Origin: Virgibacillus_F necropolis_A
Lineage (GTDB): Bacteria > Bacillota > Bacilli > Bacillales > Amphibacillaceae
DNA: 64,000 nt
Direction: 5' to 3'
Assembly: GCF_044793635.1 (NCBI RefSeq)
Contig: NZ_CP084992.1
Span: 3,844,001 to 3,908,000 of the forward strand
A program made the position numbers and the translations under genes. Positions within the stretch are counted from its first letter, which is position 1; each line of letters starts with the position of its first letter. The notes under the pieces were generated by a model. That model made no database searches and was not told the origin of the DNA. It was given only the letters and a program-made list of their open reading frames with translations. Positions 25,209 through 35,249 of the stretch are shown piece after piece.

Positions 25209-28200
25209 AACCTATTCAAAAAGTATTAGTGGCAAACAGAGGCGAGATTGCAATTCGGGTGTTTCGCGCTTGTACTGAATTAAATATACGGACTGTTGCG
25301 ATTTATTCTAAAGAGGATTCCGGTTCCTACCACCGTTATAAGGCAGATGAAGCATATTTAGTTGGAGAGAATAAAAAGCCAATTGATGCTTATTTGGATA
25401 TTGAAGGAATTATTGAAGTTGCAAAGCAAGTTGGAGTCGATGCAATACATCCCGGTTATGGTTTTTTATCAGAGAACATTCAATTTGCGAGACGCTGTGA
25501 GGAAGAAGGATTAACTTTTATTGGTCCAACCAGCGAACACTTGAATATGTTTGGGGATAAAGTTAAGGCCAGAACGCAGGCGATTCAAGCAGATTTACCC
25601 GTTATTCCCGGGACTGATGGTCCAGTGTCTTCTTTGGAAGAAGTACAAACTTTTGGTGAAAAAGCTGGGTATCCTATTATTATTAAAGCTTCCTTAGGTG
25701 GTGGAGGCCGAGGAATGCGTATTGTTCGCAGTGAGGCTGGTCTTTCTGAAGCATATGACAGGGCAAGATCAGAGGCAAAAGCGGCATTTGGTAATGATGA
25801 GGTATACGTTGAGAAATTGATTGAAAATCCAAAGCACATTGAAGTACAAGTGATTGGTGACCATAATGGCAACGTTGTTCACTTATATGAACGGGATTGT
25901 TCCGTTCAAAGGCGTCATCAAAAAGTAGTTGAGATTGCCCCTAGTGTTTCGTTATCAGAACCTTTGCGGGATGAAATATGTGATGCCGCGGTAAAATTAA
26001 TGCAAAACGTTCACTACATTAATGCGGGAACCGTTGAATTTTTAGTGACGGAAGAAGATTTTTATTTTATAGAAGTGAACCCACGCGTACAAGTAGAACA
26101 TACGATCACAGAGCTTATAACTGGTATCGATATTGTTCAGACTCAAATTAAAGTTGCAGAAGGTAAGGATATCCATGATCAATCAATTGGAATTCCTGCT
26201 CAAGCAGATATAAAAACAAATGGTTATGCTATTCAATCGAGGGTAACAACAGAAGACCCGTTAAATAACTTCATGCCAGATACTGGAAAAATAATGGCCT
26301 ATCGAACAGGTGGCGGATTTGGTGTACGCCTTGATGCTGGTAACGGTTTTCAGGGAGCAGAGATTTCACCACATTATGATTCCTTATTAGTGAAAGTTTC
26401 TACATGGGCATTAACGTTCAATCAAGCAGCAAATAAAATGGTTCGTAACCTAAAAGAATTTAGAATTCGTGGTATTAAAACGAATATACCGTTTTTGGAA
26501 AATGTGATTCGTCATCCTAATTTCTTATCAGGTGAATATAGCACAACATTTATTGATCATACACCGGAATTATTTGTTTTTCCAAAACGAAAAGATCGTG
26601 GAACCAAAATGCTTTCTTACATTGGTCATACAACTGTCAATGGATTTGAAGGTCTTAATAAAAAGAAAAAGCCATTATTAATAACTCCACCAATTCCAAA
26701 AGTGGATCGATTGCAGGAAATACCACGAGGTACAAAGCAAATCCTTGATGAGAATGGACCAGATGGATTAGCTTCCTGGCTATTTGATCAGAAAGAAGTT
26801 TTATTAACGGATACAACGTTCCGGGATGCACATCAATCATTGCTTGCAACACGAGTTCGTACGAAGGATTTATTACAAATTGCCGAACCTACTGCACGTT
26901 TATTACCAGAATTATTCTCAGTTGAAATGTGGGGGGGAGCAACGTTTGACGTGGCTTATCGTTTCTTGAAAGAAGACCCTTGGGATCGACTTCTGAAATT
27001 ACGTGAAAAAATGCCGAATGTGTTGTTTCAAATGCTTCTTAGATCCAGTAATGCAGTTGGATATAAAAACTATCCAGATAATTTAATAAAAGAATTTGTG
27101 GAAAAAAGTGCATCAGCAGGAATAGATGTATTCAGAATTTTTGACAGTCTGAACTGGGTTGAAGGTATGAATTTAGCCATACAATCCGTTCGCGAAACAA
27201 ATAAAATTGCAGAAGCTTCCATGTGTTATACAGGGGATATCTTAGATAAAGGTCGTACGAAATATGATCTTGATTACTATACAAATTTAGCAAAAGAATT
27301 GGAACAAGCGGGTGCACATATTCTTGGGATAAAGGATATGGCTGGCTTATTAAAGCCTGAAGCAGCATATCAACTGATTTCCACTTTAAAAGAAACGCTT
27401 ACTATTCCGATTCATTTGCACACACATGACACGAGTGGAAATGGTAATTATATGTATGCACGTGCAATCGATGCAGGGGTAGATGTTGTCGATGTAGCTA
27501 ACGGACCGATGGCTGGACTAACATCACAACCAAGTGCACAAACACTTTATCATGGTTTAGAGGGTAACAAAAGGCAGCCTAAAATTAATGTAGGTTCGTA
27601 CGAAAAGCTATCACATTATTGGGAAGAAGTCCGTGGATACTATCAGGATTTTGAAAGTGGTATGAAATCTCCACATACGGAAATTTATAACCATGAAATG
27701 CCGGGTGGCCAATATAGTAACCTAAAGCAACAAGCAAAAGCAGTAGGTCTGGAAGAACGCTGGAATGAAGTTAAAACAATGTTCAACAAAGTTAATCTTA
27801 TGTTCGGGGATGTCATTAAAGTTACTCCATCCTCTAAGGTTGTTGGGGACATGACTCTATTTATGGTCCAAAACAATTTAACTGAAGATGATATTTATGA
27901 GCATGGGGAAACAATTGATTTTCCAGATTCTGTAATTGAATTTGCACAAGGATATATTGGACAGCCATACCAAGGTTTTCCTAAGGAATTACAACGAATC
28001 ATATTAAAAGGAAAAAAAGCAATAACCGTTCGGCCAGGTGAATTGCTGGAGCCAATTGACTTCAATTCATTAAAGTCAACGTTATTTAAAACACTGGATA
28101 GACAAGTAACTAGTTTTGATATGATTTCTCACGCATTGTATCCTAAAGTGTTTATGGACTATCATCGTTTTCAAGAAAGGTACGGGGATATGTCCGTGTT

Positions 28201-28639
28201 AGATACACCAACATTTTTATATGGAATGCGATTAGGAGAAGAAATCGAGGTAGAAATTGAGCAAGGCAAAACCTTAATTGTAAAATTAGTTTCCATTTCG
28301 GAGGCTCACCCTGATGGAACGCGTGTCATTTATTTCGAACTAAACGGACAATCCCGAGAAGTAGTTGTGAAAGATGAAAATGTAAAATCACAACTTGTAA
28401 CAAAACAACAAGCGGATAAAACAAATTCAAAACACATAGGTGCCACAATGCCAGGGACTGTTGTAAAAGTGATCAGTGAAAAAGGCGATAAGGTTAAAAA
28501 AGGTGATTATCTTCTAATAACTGAGGCAATGAAAATGGAAACAACTGTACAAGCTCCATTTGACGGTGTAATCAAAGCCATCCATGTTAATAATGGGGAA
28601 GCAATTAAAGTAAATGATTTACTAATAGAATTTGAATAA
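25196..28639 (+). CDS. pycA: Pyruvate carboxylase
   Basis: A biotin enzyme making oxaloacetate from pyruvate and bicarbonate, the main anaplerotic reaction. The 1147 residues contain the biotin carboxylase domain (1-450, ATP loop KASLGGGGRGM), the carboxyltransferase domain (from about 535, LLTDTTFRDAHQSLLATR), the allosteric region and the biotin carrier domain with biotinyl-Lys1113 in EAMKMET. Acetyl-CoA activation is typical of the family. Start ATG with AGAGGAGG upstream, inside the ftsW 3' end. Confidence 0.97.
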   Translation: MAELKPIQKVLVANRGEIAIRVFRACTELNIRTVAIYSKEDSGSYHRYKADEAYLVGENKKPIDAYLDIEGIIEVAKQVGVDAIHPGYGFLSENIQFARRCEEEGLTFIGPTSEHLNMFGDKVKARTQAIQADLPVIPGTDGPVSSLEEVQTFGEKAGYPIIIKASLGGGGRGMRIVRSEAGLSEAYDRARSEAKAAFGNDEVYVEKLIENPKHIEVQVIGDHNGNVVHLYERDCSVQRRHQKVVEIAPSVSLSEPLRDEICDAAVKLMQNVHYINAGTVEFLVTEEDFYFIEVNPRVQVEHTITELITGIDIVQTQIKVAEGKDIHDQSIGIPAQADIKTNGYAIQSRVTTEDPLNNFMPDTGKIMAYRTGGGFGVRLDAGNGFQGAEISPHYDSLLVKVSTWALTFNQAANKMVRNLKEFRIRGIKTNIPFLENVIRHPNFLSGEYSTTFIDHTPELFVFPKRKDRGTKMLSYIGHTTVNGFEGLNKKKKPLLITPPIPKVDRLQEIPRGTKQILDENGPDGLASWLFDQKEVLLTDTTFRDAHQSLLATRVRTKDLLQIAEPTARLLPELFSVEMWGGATFDVAYRFLKEDPWDRLLKLREKMPNVLFQMLLRSSNAVGYKNYPDNLIKEFVEKSASAGIDVFRIFDSLNWVEGMNLAIQSVRETNKIAEASMCYTGDILDKGRTKYDLDYYTNLAKELEQAGAHILGIKDMAGLLKPEAAYQLISTLKETLTIPIHLHTHDTSGNGNYMYARAIDAGVDVVDVANGPMAGLTSQPSAQTLYHGLEGNKRQPKINVGSYEKLSHYWEEVRGYYQDFESGMKSPHTEIYNHEMPGGQYSNLKQQAKAVGLEERWNEVKTMFNKVNLMFGDVIKVTPSSKVVGDMTLFMVQNNLTEDDIYEHGETIDFPDSVIEFAQGYIGQPYQGFPKELQRIILKGKKAITVRPGELLEPIDFNSLKSTLFKTLDRQVTSFDMISHALYPKVFMDYHRFQERYGDMSVLDTPTFLYGMRLGEEIEVEIEQGKTLIVKLVSISEAHPDGTRVIYFELNGQSREVVVKDENVKSQLVTKQQADKTNSKHIGATMPGTVVKVISEKGDKVKKGDYLLITEAMKMETTVQAPFDGVIKAIHVNNGEAIKVNDLLIEFE

Positions 28640-28643
28640 AACC

Positions 28644-28688
28644 ATAAAAAAAGTAGTAGAAATCATGTTGATTTCTACTACTTTTTTG
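28644..28688 (+). terminator. Rho-independent terminator of pycA
   Basis: A long perfect stem, AAAAGTAGTAGAAATCA/TGATTTCTACTACTTTT with a 2-nt centre, and T run. Confidence 0.92.
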
Positions 28689-28716
28689 ATTAACTATCCA
28701 TGTTAGAAGATATAAT

Positions 28717-28750
28717 CCATACGTCGCTAAACGGGCGCTTGCGCTTTTGT
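28717..28750 (-). repeat. Family B repeat fragment, copy B3
   Basis: Read on the minus strand the segment starts AAAAGCGCAAGCGCCCGTTT and continues AGCGACGTATGGA. It is the left end of B2 (39650-39673). The rest of the element is missing. It begins immediately behind the ctaA stop codon. Confidence 0.7.
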
Positions 28751-29668
28751 TTATGACTTTTCGTATTTTGCGCTTCTGTTTGATAGTAAAATAAAATAGC
28801 TTAACATGGCAAAATAACATGAAATAACAAATGCATGCATAAGTGCTATTCCTAGATTTAACATTGTAAAAATAATCAATGCTCCAAAAAACACCTGCAA
28901 ACAAATAAGACCGAGGGTCACTGTCCAGCCCCATACCATTACTCTGTTGTTGCGATAATTTTTTAGTATTTTTAGAAATAAAATTATCGTCCAAATAAAT
29001 AATAAGCCTGCAGCTAATCGATGACCCATCTGTATCCATTGATCAAGCCTGAAAGTTGTGATTTGCAATGGAGCTGTATTTGTACAAAATGGCCAATCAC
29101 CACATACGAGACTAGCTTCTGCATGTCTGACTAGTGCTCCAGTATAAACAACCATTAAAGTGTAGATTGTAATAGCATATATTTCAACGCGATGCTTCTT
29201 TTTAATAAGAAGTGACCTTGCATCAAACTTTTTATCGATTTCAAACACAAGTAATGTTAGTAAGAACACCGAAGCGAAAGAGATTAAGGAGATACCAAAG
29301 TGTGCAGCTAATACAAATTCGGACTGTCCCCATTTAACGGCAGCTGCGCCGATTAACGCTTGTGTTAGTAAGAAAAAAATGGACATGAAGGATAGAAATT
29401 TCACTTCACGAATATGTCCTATTCTTTTCCAGGCTAATATGGAGAGTGCAAGAACAACTATTCCAACACCACCAGTTACCAGACGATGACTTAGTTCGAT
29501 TACTAGTTCAGGCGTTATTTCTGTAGGTATAAATTTTCCATTACAGAATGGCCAACTTGATCCACATCCTGCACCTGATTCTGTTTTGGTAACAAGTGCA
29601 CCACCAAGTAATACCAAGAACATGCCTATCGTAGCAAGTACAGATAGCCATTTTAACGATTTTATCAT
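28751..29668 (-). CDS. ctaA: Heme A synthase
   Basis: A membrane monooxygenase converting heme O to heme A for the caa3 and aa3 oxidases. Eight helices, 305 residues. The redox pair Cys35/Cys42 (GAGCGSSWPFC) in the first extracellular loop, Glu58/His61 (ELSHRL), the later His residues (AAHFG, MGHRL, LMHAF) and a second Cys pair (CGDWPFC) are all present. It is divergent from ctaB, as in B. subtilis. Confidence 0.96.
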   Translation of the reverse strand: MIKSLKWLSVLATIGMFLVLLGGALVTKTESGAGCGSSWPFCNGKFIPTEITPELVIELSHRLVTGGVGIVVLALSILAWKRIGHIREVKFLSFMSIFFLLTQALIGAAAVKWGQSEFVLAAHFGISLISFASVFLLTLLVFEIDKKFDARSLLIKKKHRVEIYAITIYTLMVVYTGALVRHAEASLVCGDWPFCTNTAPLQITTFRLDQWIQMGHRLAAGLLFIWTIILFLKILKNYRNNRVMVWGWTVTLGLICLQVFFGALIIFTMLNLGIALMHAFVISCYFAMLSYFILLSNRSAKYEKS

Positions 29669-30167
29669 AGAAATGCCTCACTTTTTCTTTATATAGCTTC
29701 ATGATAATACTACTCTAATATACAAAGCAATTAAAATCGACGCAAAAAGCCATTCTTCCACACAATTGTCATATTATCACGTTTTATAAGCCTTTTTCTT
29801 ACAATAAAGTAAAAAACGCTTGCATTGTGAACTGTTGTTTGCTAGAAATAGTGTAAGGGATATTTTGTTAAGTAAACCATTATAAAGCCCAATTAATGGG
29901 GATACTCAGAGGTATTTCATACTATATTAAGGCACATTGCATTTATTTTACTTTCAAACAAGACTTCACATTATTGTCACATATATCTTGTTTAAAAATG
30001 AAATATACTTATATAGTAAATAGATTGTAAAACAAATCCATGATACAATAATTTAGGTAATACATAGGATACTTTTGGAGATAGTAAGTAGTAACGCTAT
30101 CATTCCATCATATGTTCTATATAATTTTGTGCCTTTATGTTGGGAAGATGAAGGGGGGATATATGGA
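29669..30167. other. Divergent regulatory region between ctaA and ctaB
   Basis: About 500 bp of AT-rich DNA without a convincing gene. It must hold the promoters of both cta transcripts. I note a cre-like site (separate entry) but no strong sigma-A promoter by eye. Confidence 0.6.
29811..29826 (-). promoter_or_regulatory. Possible CcpA binding site (cre) between ctaA and ctaB
   Basis: On the minus strand ATGCAAGCGTTTTTT fits WTGNAANCGNWNNCW at all defined positions except the final C. Catabolite repression of the cta genes is known in B. subtilis. The site is a guess by eye. Confidence 0.35.
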
Positions 30168-31109
30168 ATGAATAAAGTGGAGACAACTTCTTCACGAATG
30201 ATAGGAAAAGTTGCTACATCAGAAAACAAAGATATGACATTGTTTGCAGATTTGAAAGCTCTCATTAAAGTAGGAATTGTGAATTCTAACCTTATAACTG
30301 CTATTGCTGGATTTTGGTTAGCACTTCATTTTACGAATTCTTCTTTCGTACAAAATTGGGATGTCTTTTTGTTAACAATGGCTGGTACTGCTTTGGTTAT
30401 AGCTGGTGGTTGTATACTTAATAATTGGTATGATCGCGATATTGATCCAGTTATGTCTCGAACAAAAACGAGACCTACCGTAACGGGCTCTATCGCATTA
30501 AATCATGTCTTGATACTTGGTATTTCTACAACTGGAATAGGTTTAATCTTCTTGTTACTGACTACAGTGCAAGCAGCTGTTTTAGGTTTCTTTGGATGGT
30601 TTACTTATGTTGTTTTATATACGATGTGGTCAAAACGCAGATATACACTAAATACAGTAGTTGGCAGTTTTTCTGGTGCAATGCCACCGTTAATCGGATG
30701 GGCAGCAATTGATCCAAATCTTCATATTGTAGCATTTGTTTTATTTTTAATCATGTTTATATGGCAAACACCACATTTTTTAGCTCTAGCAATGAAAAAG
30801 TGTGAGGAATACAAAGCTGCCGGTGTCCCTATGCTTCCGGTTGTGCATGGTTTTGAATTTACAAAACGCCAAATGGTCGTTTATACAGCATGTCTATTGC
30901 CACTACCATTTTATTTGACACAACTTGGTACAACATTTGTCGTGATAGCGACGTTGTTAAATGTTGGATGGTTAGCGCTTGGCATTAGCGGTTTATTTAC
31001 GAAAAAAGACCTCAAATGGGCAAATATGATGTTTATTTATTCGTTGAACTATTTAACAATTTTATTTTTAATGATGGTAGTTGTGACATTTGATTTCCCC
31101 TTTAGTTAA
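30168..31109 (+). CDS. ctaB: Protoheme IX farnesyltransferase (heme O synthase)
   Basis: A UbiA-family membrane enzyme that adds a farnesyl group to heme B. 313 residues, seven to nine helices, with the diphosphate motif NNWYDRDIDPVMSRTKTRP and the second motif YTMWSKRRYTLNT. I start at ATG 30168 because AAGGGGGG lies about 9 nt upstream; the open frame extends 31 codons further. It feeds CtaA, encoded divergently. Confidence 0.95.
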   Translation: MNKVETTSSRMIGKVATSENKDMTLFADLKALIKVGIVNSNLITAIAGFWLALHFTNSSFVQNWDVFLLTMAGTALVIAGGCILNNWYDRDIDPVMSRTKTRPTVTGSIALNHVLILGISTTGIGLIFLLLTTVQAAVLGFFGWFTYVVLYTMWSKRRYTLNTVVGSFSGAMPPLIGWAAIDPNLHIVAFVLFLIMFIWQTPHFLALAMKKCEEYKAAGVPMLPVVHGFEFTKRQMVVYTACLLPLPFYLTQLGTTFVVIATLLNVGWLALGISGLFTKKDLKWANMMFIYSLNYLTILFLMMVVVTFDFPFS

Positions 31110-31184
31110 GTAATGAATTTCGTAATTGTCCTTAATCACAAAATTATATAAGGAAGAAACAAAGAGAAAGAGAGGTATGATTAC

Positions 31185-32237
31185 ATGAAAGGTTGGATGG
31201 GAAAATTTAGAGCTTTAACTTTATTCAGCATACTGGCACTTATACTTTCAGGGTGTGGTAAGGAAAACTTAAGTGCACTAATACCAAAAGGATATGGAGC
31301 AGAAAAGTCGTTAGATCTAATTATTCTAACTGCAGTTATTATGTTATTTGTCCTAGTAATTGTAATGCTTATATATGTTACAGTTCTAATCCGTTTTCGG
31401 AAAAAGAAAGGTGACAAAGACTTTATTCCAAAGCAAGTTGAAGGAAATAAAACACTTGAAATAATTTGGACTGTTATTCCAATTATTTTATTAGTTATCA
31501 TCGCCGTACCTACTGTTAGTGCTACATTTGATTTAGCAGATGAGTCGGCAGCAAGTGAGAGTCTTAATGTTGAAGTAACTGGTAACCAATACTGGTGGCA
31601 TTTTAATTACGAAGGTAAAGAAATTCAAACTAGTCAGGATTTATATATCCCTACAGGCGAAAAAGTGTATCTTAACATGAAATCGTCTGATGTTATCCAT
31701 TCATTCTGGGTACCAGCTATTTCCGGAAAAATGGATGTGAATCCTGCAAATGAAAATACAATGTTTATTGAAGCGTATGAGGAAGGCGTTTACTACGGTA
31801 AATGTGCTGAATTATGTGGTCCATCACATGCGTTAATGGATTTTAAAATTATTGCAGTAAGCCCTGAAGAATTTGACAAATGGGTAGAAGACATGCAAAA
31901 CGTTGACCCTAAAGCAGTAGCAGAAGGCGAAACTGCAAAACAAGGTCAAGAACTATTCCAAAAAAATAACTGTATGGGTTGTCATGCTATTGGTTCTTCA
32001 CCAGTACAAGTAGGACCTAACTTAACAAATTTCGGGGATCGTACTCGTGTTGCTGGAGTAATGGAACATAATAAAGAAAACCTTATTAGTTGGATTATGG
32101 ATCCTAACTCTATTAAACCTGGTAACAAAATGGCAGGTAAATATCCGGAGTTGTCTAAAGAAGAAGCAAGTAAAATTGCTGACTATTTATTACAATTAAA
32201 GCCATCTAGTATAACAGCTGAAGATGCAGGGAAATAG
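31185..32237 (+). CDS. ctaC: Cytochrome caa3 oxidase subunit II with cytochrome c domain
   Basis: A lipoprotein (lipobox ILSGC, Cys24) with two membrane helices and an external CuA domain (ligands in CAELCGPSH, with the upstream His in DVIHSFW). A fused C-type cytochrome domain follows (CMGCH heme motif; axial Met in GNKMAGKY). The fusion identifies the caa3 type. 350 residues, normal length. The ribosome site AGAGAGGT precedes the ATG. First structural gene of ctaCDEF. Confidence 0.97.
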   Translation: MKGWMGKFRALTLFSILALILSGCGKENLSALIPKGYGAEKSLDLIILTAVIMLFVLVIVMLIYVTVLIRFRKKKGDKDFIPKQVEGNKTLEIIWTVIPIILLVIIAVPTVSATFDLADESAASESLNVEVTGNQYWWHFNYEGKEIQTSQDLYIPTGEKVYLNMKSSDVIHSFWVPAISGKMDVNPANENTMFIEAYEEGVYYGKCAELCGPSHALMDFKIIAVSPEEFDKWVEDMQNVDPKAVAEGETAKQGQELFQKNNCMGCHAIGSSPVQVGPNLTNFGDRTRVAGVMEHNKENLISWIMDPNSIKPGNKMAGKYPELSKEEASKIADYLLQLKPSSITAEDAGK

Positions 32238-32285
32238 TAACATCAATTATTAATACTATGTAAGACGTATAGGGAGGTTAAAGTA

Positions 32286-34139
32286 GTGAGTAATGCAGCT
32301 ACTCAAAAGAGGGGCTTCGGAGCTGTTCTTTGGGATTATTTAACAACTGTTGACCATAAAAAAATTGCACATTTATATTTGTTCGGCGGTGGTTTTTTCT
32401 TCCTAATTGGCGGATTAGAAGCTATGTTAATTCGGATTCAATTAGTCAAACCAAATAGTGAATTTTTGAGTAATGGTTTGTATAACGAAATATTGACTAT
32501 GCATGGAACAACAATGATATTTCTGGCGGCCATGCCGTTAATCTTTGCACTAATGAACGCAGTAATTCCACTGCAGATTGGTGCACGTGATGTCGCATTT
32601 CCATTTATTAATTCATTAGGATTTTGGTTATTTTTATTTGGTGGACTTATTTTAAACTGTAGTTGGTTCTTGGGTGGAGCACCAGATGCTGGTTGGACTT
32701 CCTATGCACCATTATCAACACAATCACCAGGTCATGGGGTCGACTTTTATGTAATTGGACTCCAGATTGCAGGTGCCGGGACATTAATTGGTGGTATTAA
32801 CTTTTTAGTAACCATCGTTAATATGAGGGCCCCTGGTATGACATATATGAGAATGCCATTGTTTACTTGGGCATCATTCATTACAAGTATACTTATATTA
32901 TTTGCTTTCCCAGCATTAACTGTTGGATTATTTTTACTAATGTTTGACCGTATGTTTGACGCAGCGTTTTTCGATGTGTCACTCGGCGGTAACGCGATCA
33001 TTTGGGAGCATATCTTCTGGATTTTCGGTCACCCTGAGGTTTACATCTTGATATTACCGTTATTCGGATTATTTAGTGACCTTTTTTCAACATTTTCGAA
33101 AAAGAGATTATTTGGTTACACAGCAATGGTTTTTGCGACAATGTTAATCGCATTCCTAGGATTCATGGTTTGGGCTCACCACATGTTTACGGTAGGTCTT
33201 GGACCAGTAGCAAACTCGATTTTTGCGATTGCAACAATGGCTATTGCAGTACCTACAGGTATCAAGATATTTAACTGGCTAGCAACGATGTGGGGCGGTC
33301 AGATAACGATCAACTCTGCAATGCTTTGGTCACTTGGATTTATTCCTACATTTACATTAGGTGGAATGACAGGTGTAATGGTAGCTTCTGTTGTAGCCGA
33401 TTATCAATATCACGATTCATATTTCGTGGTTGCTCACTTCCATTATGTAATTGTGGGTGGAACAATCTTTGGTATTTTTGCCGGTCTTCATTACTGGTGG
33501 CCAAAAATGTTCGGTAAAATATTGCATGAAGGAATGGGGAAAATTACTTTCTGGACATTCTTAATTGGATTCCATTTAACATTCTTCATTCAGCATTTCC
33601 TTGGGTTAATGGGTATGCCACGTAGATATTCAACATATCTGCCAAATCAGGGGCTGGACCTTGGAAACCTAATCAGTACCATTGGAGCATTTTTCATGGC
33701 ATTTGGTGTAATTGTCTTTGTTATTAATGTCTTTTATACTAATCTTAAAGGTGAAAATGTTTCTGATGACCCTTGGGATGGACGTACACTTGAATGGGCG
33801 ACGTCATCACCGCCTGCACATTATAATTTTAAACAGGTACCACTTGTTCGTGGACTAGATCCATTATGGATTGAAAAAACAGAAGGTAAAGGTAAAATGA
33901 CACCTTCAGAACCTCTTGGTGATATTCATATGCCGAATGCATCTATTCTTCCGTTTATGATGTCACTTGGATTATTTATTGCTGGTTTTGGTTTCATTTA
34001 CCAAACCGATAATAAAGGTTGGTTAGCAGTCGTGTTTATCGGTATGGCTATCACGTTTGGCTGTATGTTAATCCGATCATTAAAAGACGATTTAGGGCAT
34101 CATATACCTAAAGAAGAATTAGAAAGGGAGGCTGACTGA
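32286..34139 (+). CDS. ctaD: Cytochrome caa3 oxidase subunit I
   Basis: The catalytic heme-copper subunit with 617 residues. Visible are the heme a ligand region MHGTTMIF, the active-site HPEVYIL (His cross-linked to Tyr, CuB site), AHHMF for the other CuB His, and the double His of AHFHYVIVGG. The start is GTG with GGGAGG upstream. It ends 1 nt before ctaE. Confidence 0.97.
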   Translation: MSNAATQKRGFGAVLWDYLTTVDHKKIAHLYLFGGGFFFLIGGLEAMLIRIQLVKPNSEFLSNGLYNEILTMHGTTMIFLAAMPLIFALMNAVIPLQIGARDVAFPFINSLGFWLFLFGGLILNCSWFLGGAPDAGWTSYAPLSTQSPGHGVDFYVIGLQIAGAGTLIGGINFLVTIVNMRAPGMTYMRMPLFTWASFITSILILFAFPALTVGLFLLMFDRMFDAAFFDVSLGGNAIIWEHIFWIFGHPEVYILILPLFGLFSDLFSTFSKKRLFGYTAMVFATMLIAFLGFMVWAHHMFTVGLGPVANSIFAIATMAIAVPTGIKIFNWLATMWGGQITINSAMLWSLGFIPTFTLGGMTGVMVASVVADYQYHDSYFVVAHFHYVIVGGTIFGIFAGLHYWWPKMFGKILHEGMGKITFWTFLIGFHLTFFIQHFLGLMGMPRRYSTYLPNQGLDLGNLISTIGAFFMAFGVIVFVINVFYTNLKGENVSDDPWDGRTLEWATSSPPAHYNFKQVPLVRGLDPLWIEKTEGKGKMTPSEPLGDIHMPNASILPFMMSLGLFIAGFGFIYQTDNKGWLAVVFIGMAITFGCMLIRSLKDDLGHHIPKEELEREAD

Positions 34140-34140
34140 G

Positions 34141-34764
34141 ATGAGTCATGATCATTCCTTAAATCCAGAAACAATGCCAAACGAACCGGAAAAAGCCACC
34201 CTTGAAGGTAAAAATAAATTTATTGGTTTTTGGTTCTTTCTAGGTGGAGAAACTGTTTTATTTGCAAGTTTGTTTGGTACTTATCTTGCTTTACGTAACG
34301 CAACAGCTGGTGGACCATCAGCAAATGAACTATTTGGATTAGAGCTTGTTTTCATTATGACGATTCTATTGTTAACTAGTTCTTTGACAAGTGTATACGC
34401 AATGTACCACATGAAGAATAATGATTTTGGCAAAATGAGTTTATGGTTGGTAATTACAATCATTCTTGGTTTTTCGTTTTTAGGTTGTGAAATTTATGAG
34501 TTTAATCATTACGTACATGAGTATGGATTTACTTTCACTTCTTCAGCATTTGGTTCTGCCTTCTTTACATTGGTTGGCTTCCATGGAGGACACGTACTTT
34601 TCGGTCTATGCTGGATGATTGCATTGCTTCTACGAAATGCAAAACGTGGATTAAATCTATACAATGCACCAAAGTTTTACGTTGTAAGTCTTTACTGGCA
34701 CTTTATTGATGTTGTGTGGGTATTCATCTTTACTGTAGTATATCTAATGGGAAAGGTGGTTTAA
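34141..34764 (+). CDS. ctaE: Cytochrome caa3 oxidase subunit III
   Basis: A 207-residue membrane subunit with five helices; the family motif FHGGHVLFG and the final YWHFIDVVWVFIF are clear. It stabilises proton uptake by subunit I. GGGAGG at the end of ctaD serves as its ribosome site. Confidence 0.96.
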   Translation: MSHDHSLNPETMPNEPEKATLEGKNKFIGFWFFLGGETVLFASLFGTYLALRNATAGGPSANELFGLELVFIMTILLLTSSLTSVYAMYHMKNNDFGKMSLWLVITIILGFSFLGCEIYEFNHYVHEYGFTFTSSAFGSAFFTLVGFHGGHVLFGLCWMIALLLRNAKRGLNLYNAPKFYVVSLYWHFIDVVWVFIFTVVYLMGKVV

Positions 34765-34767
34765 TAA

Positions 34768-35091
34768 ATGACTGAAAACACCAGTTCCAAAAAAATAGAT
34801 ACATTTCAAAAAAGAAAAAATAAAGAAGAAATGAAAACTCAACTGATTACATTTGCGTTGATGATTGTATTTACGCTTGTTGCATTTGGAATTGTGGCAG
34901 GGGATATAATGCCAAAAATGTTTGTTATTCCTATTATCCTATTGCTAGCTATTGTTCAGGTTGCTTTTCAGCTTTATTATTTCATGCACATGAAGAACGC
35001 TGGTCATGAAATGCCTTCCACTATGATGTATGGTGGAATATGGGCTGCAATACTAACGGTTGCTGGTTTAGCAGCACTAACTTGGTGGTAA
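34768..35091 (+). CDS. ctaF: Cytochrome caa3 oxidase subunit IV
   Basis: A 107-residue membrane protein with three helices, starting MTENTSSKKIDTFQKRK and containing the typical QLYYFMHMK segment. It lies 3 nt after ctaE and is the last oxidase gene before a terminator. Confidence 0.93.
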   Translation: MTENTSSKKIDTFQKRKNKEEMKTQLITFALMIVFTLVAFGIVAGDIMPKMFVIPIILLLAIVQVAFQLYYFMHMKNAGHEMPSTMMYGGIWAAILTVAGLAALTWW

Positions 35092-35100
35092 GAGGTTGAT

Positions 35101-35136
35101 AAAAGGCTGGGGGATATCCCAGCCTTTTATTTTTGT
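35101..35136 (+). terminator. Rho-independent terminator of ctaCDEF
   Basis: AAAAGGCTGGG/CCCAGCCTTTT stem, loop GGATAT in part, then T run. It separates ctaG. Confidence 0.9.
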
Positions 35137-35249
35137 ATATAAACAGACGTAGAAGCTATTGTTCATAATTTGTCACATTCAAATTATGTGAATGTTGGTC
35201 TTTTGCGTTATACTATAAGGTATAAGCCGTTATAATGGAGTGAAAAATT

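Noticed and set aside
30075..30167. N-terminal extension of ctaB by 31 codons
   Set aside because: The extension has no ribosome site, while AAGGGGGG lies about 9 nt before the internal ATG that matches the family start.
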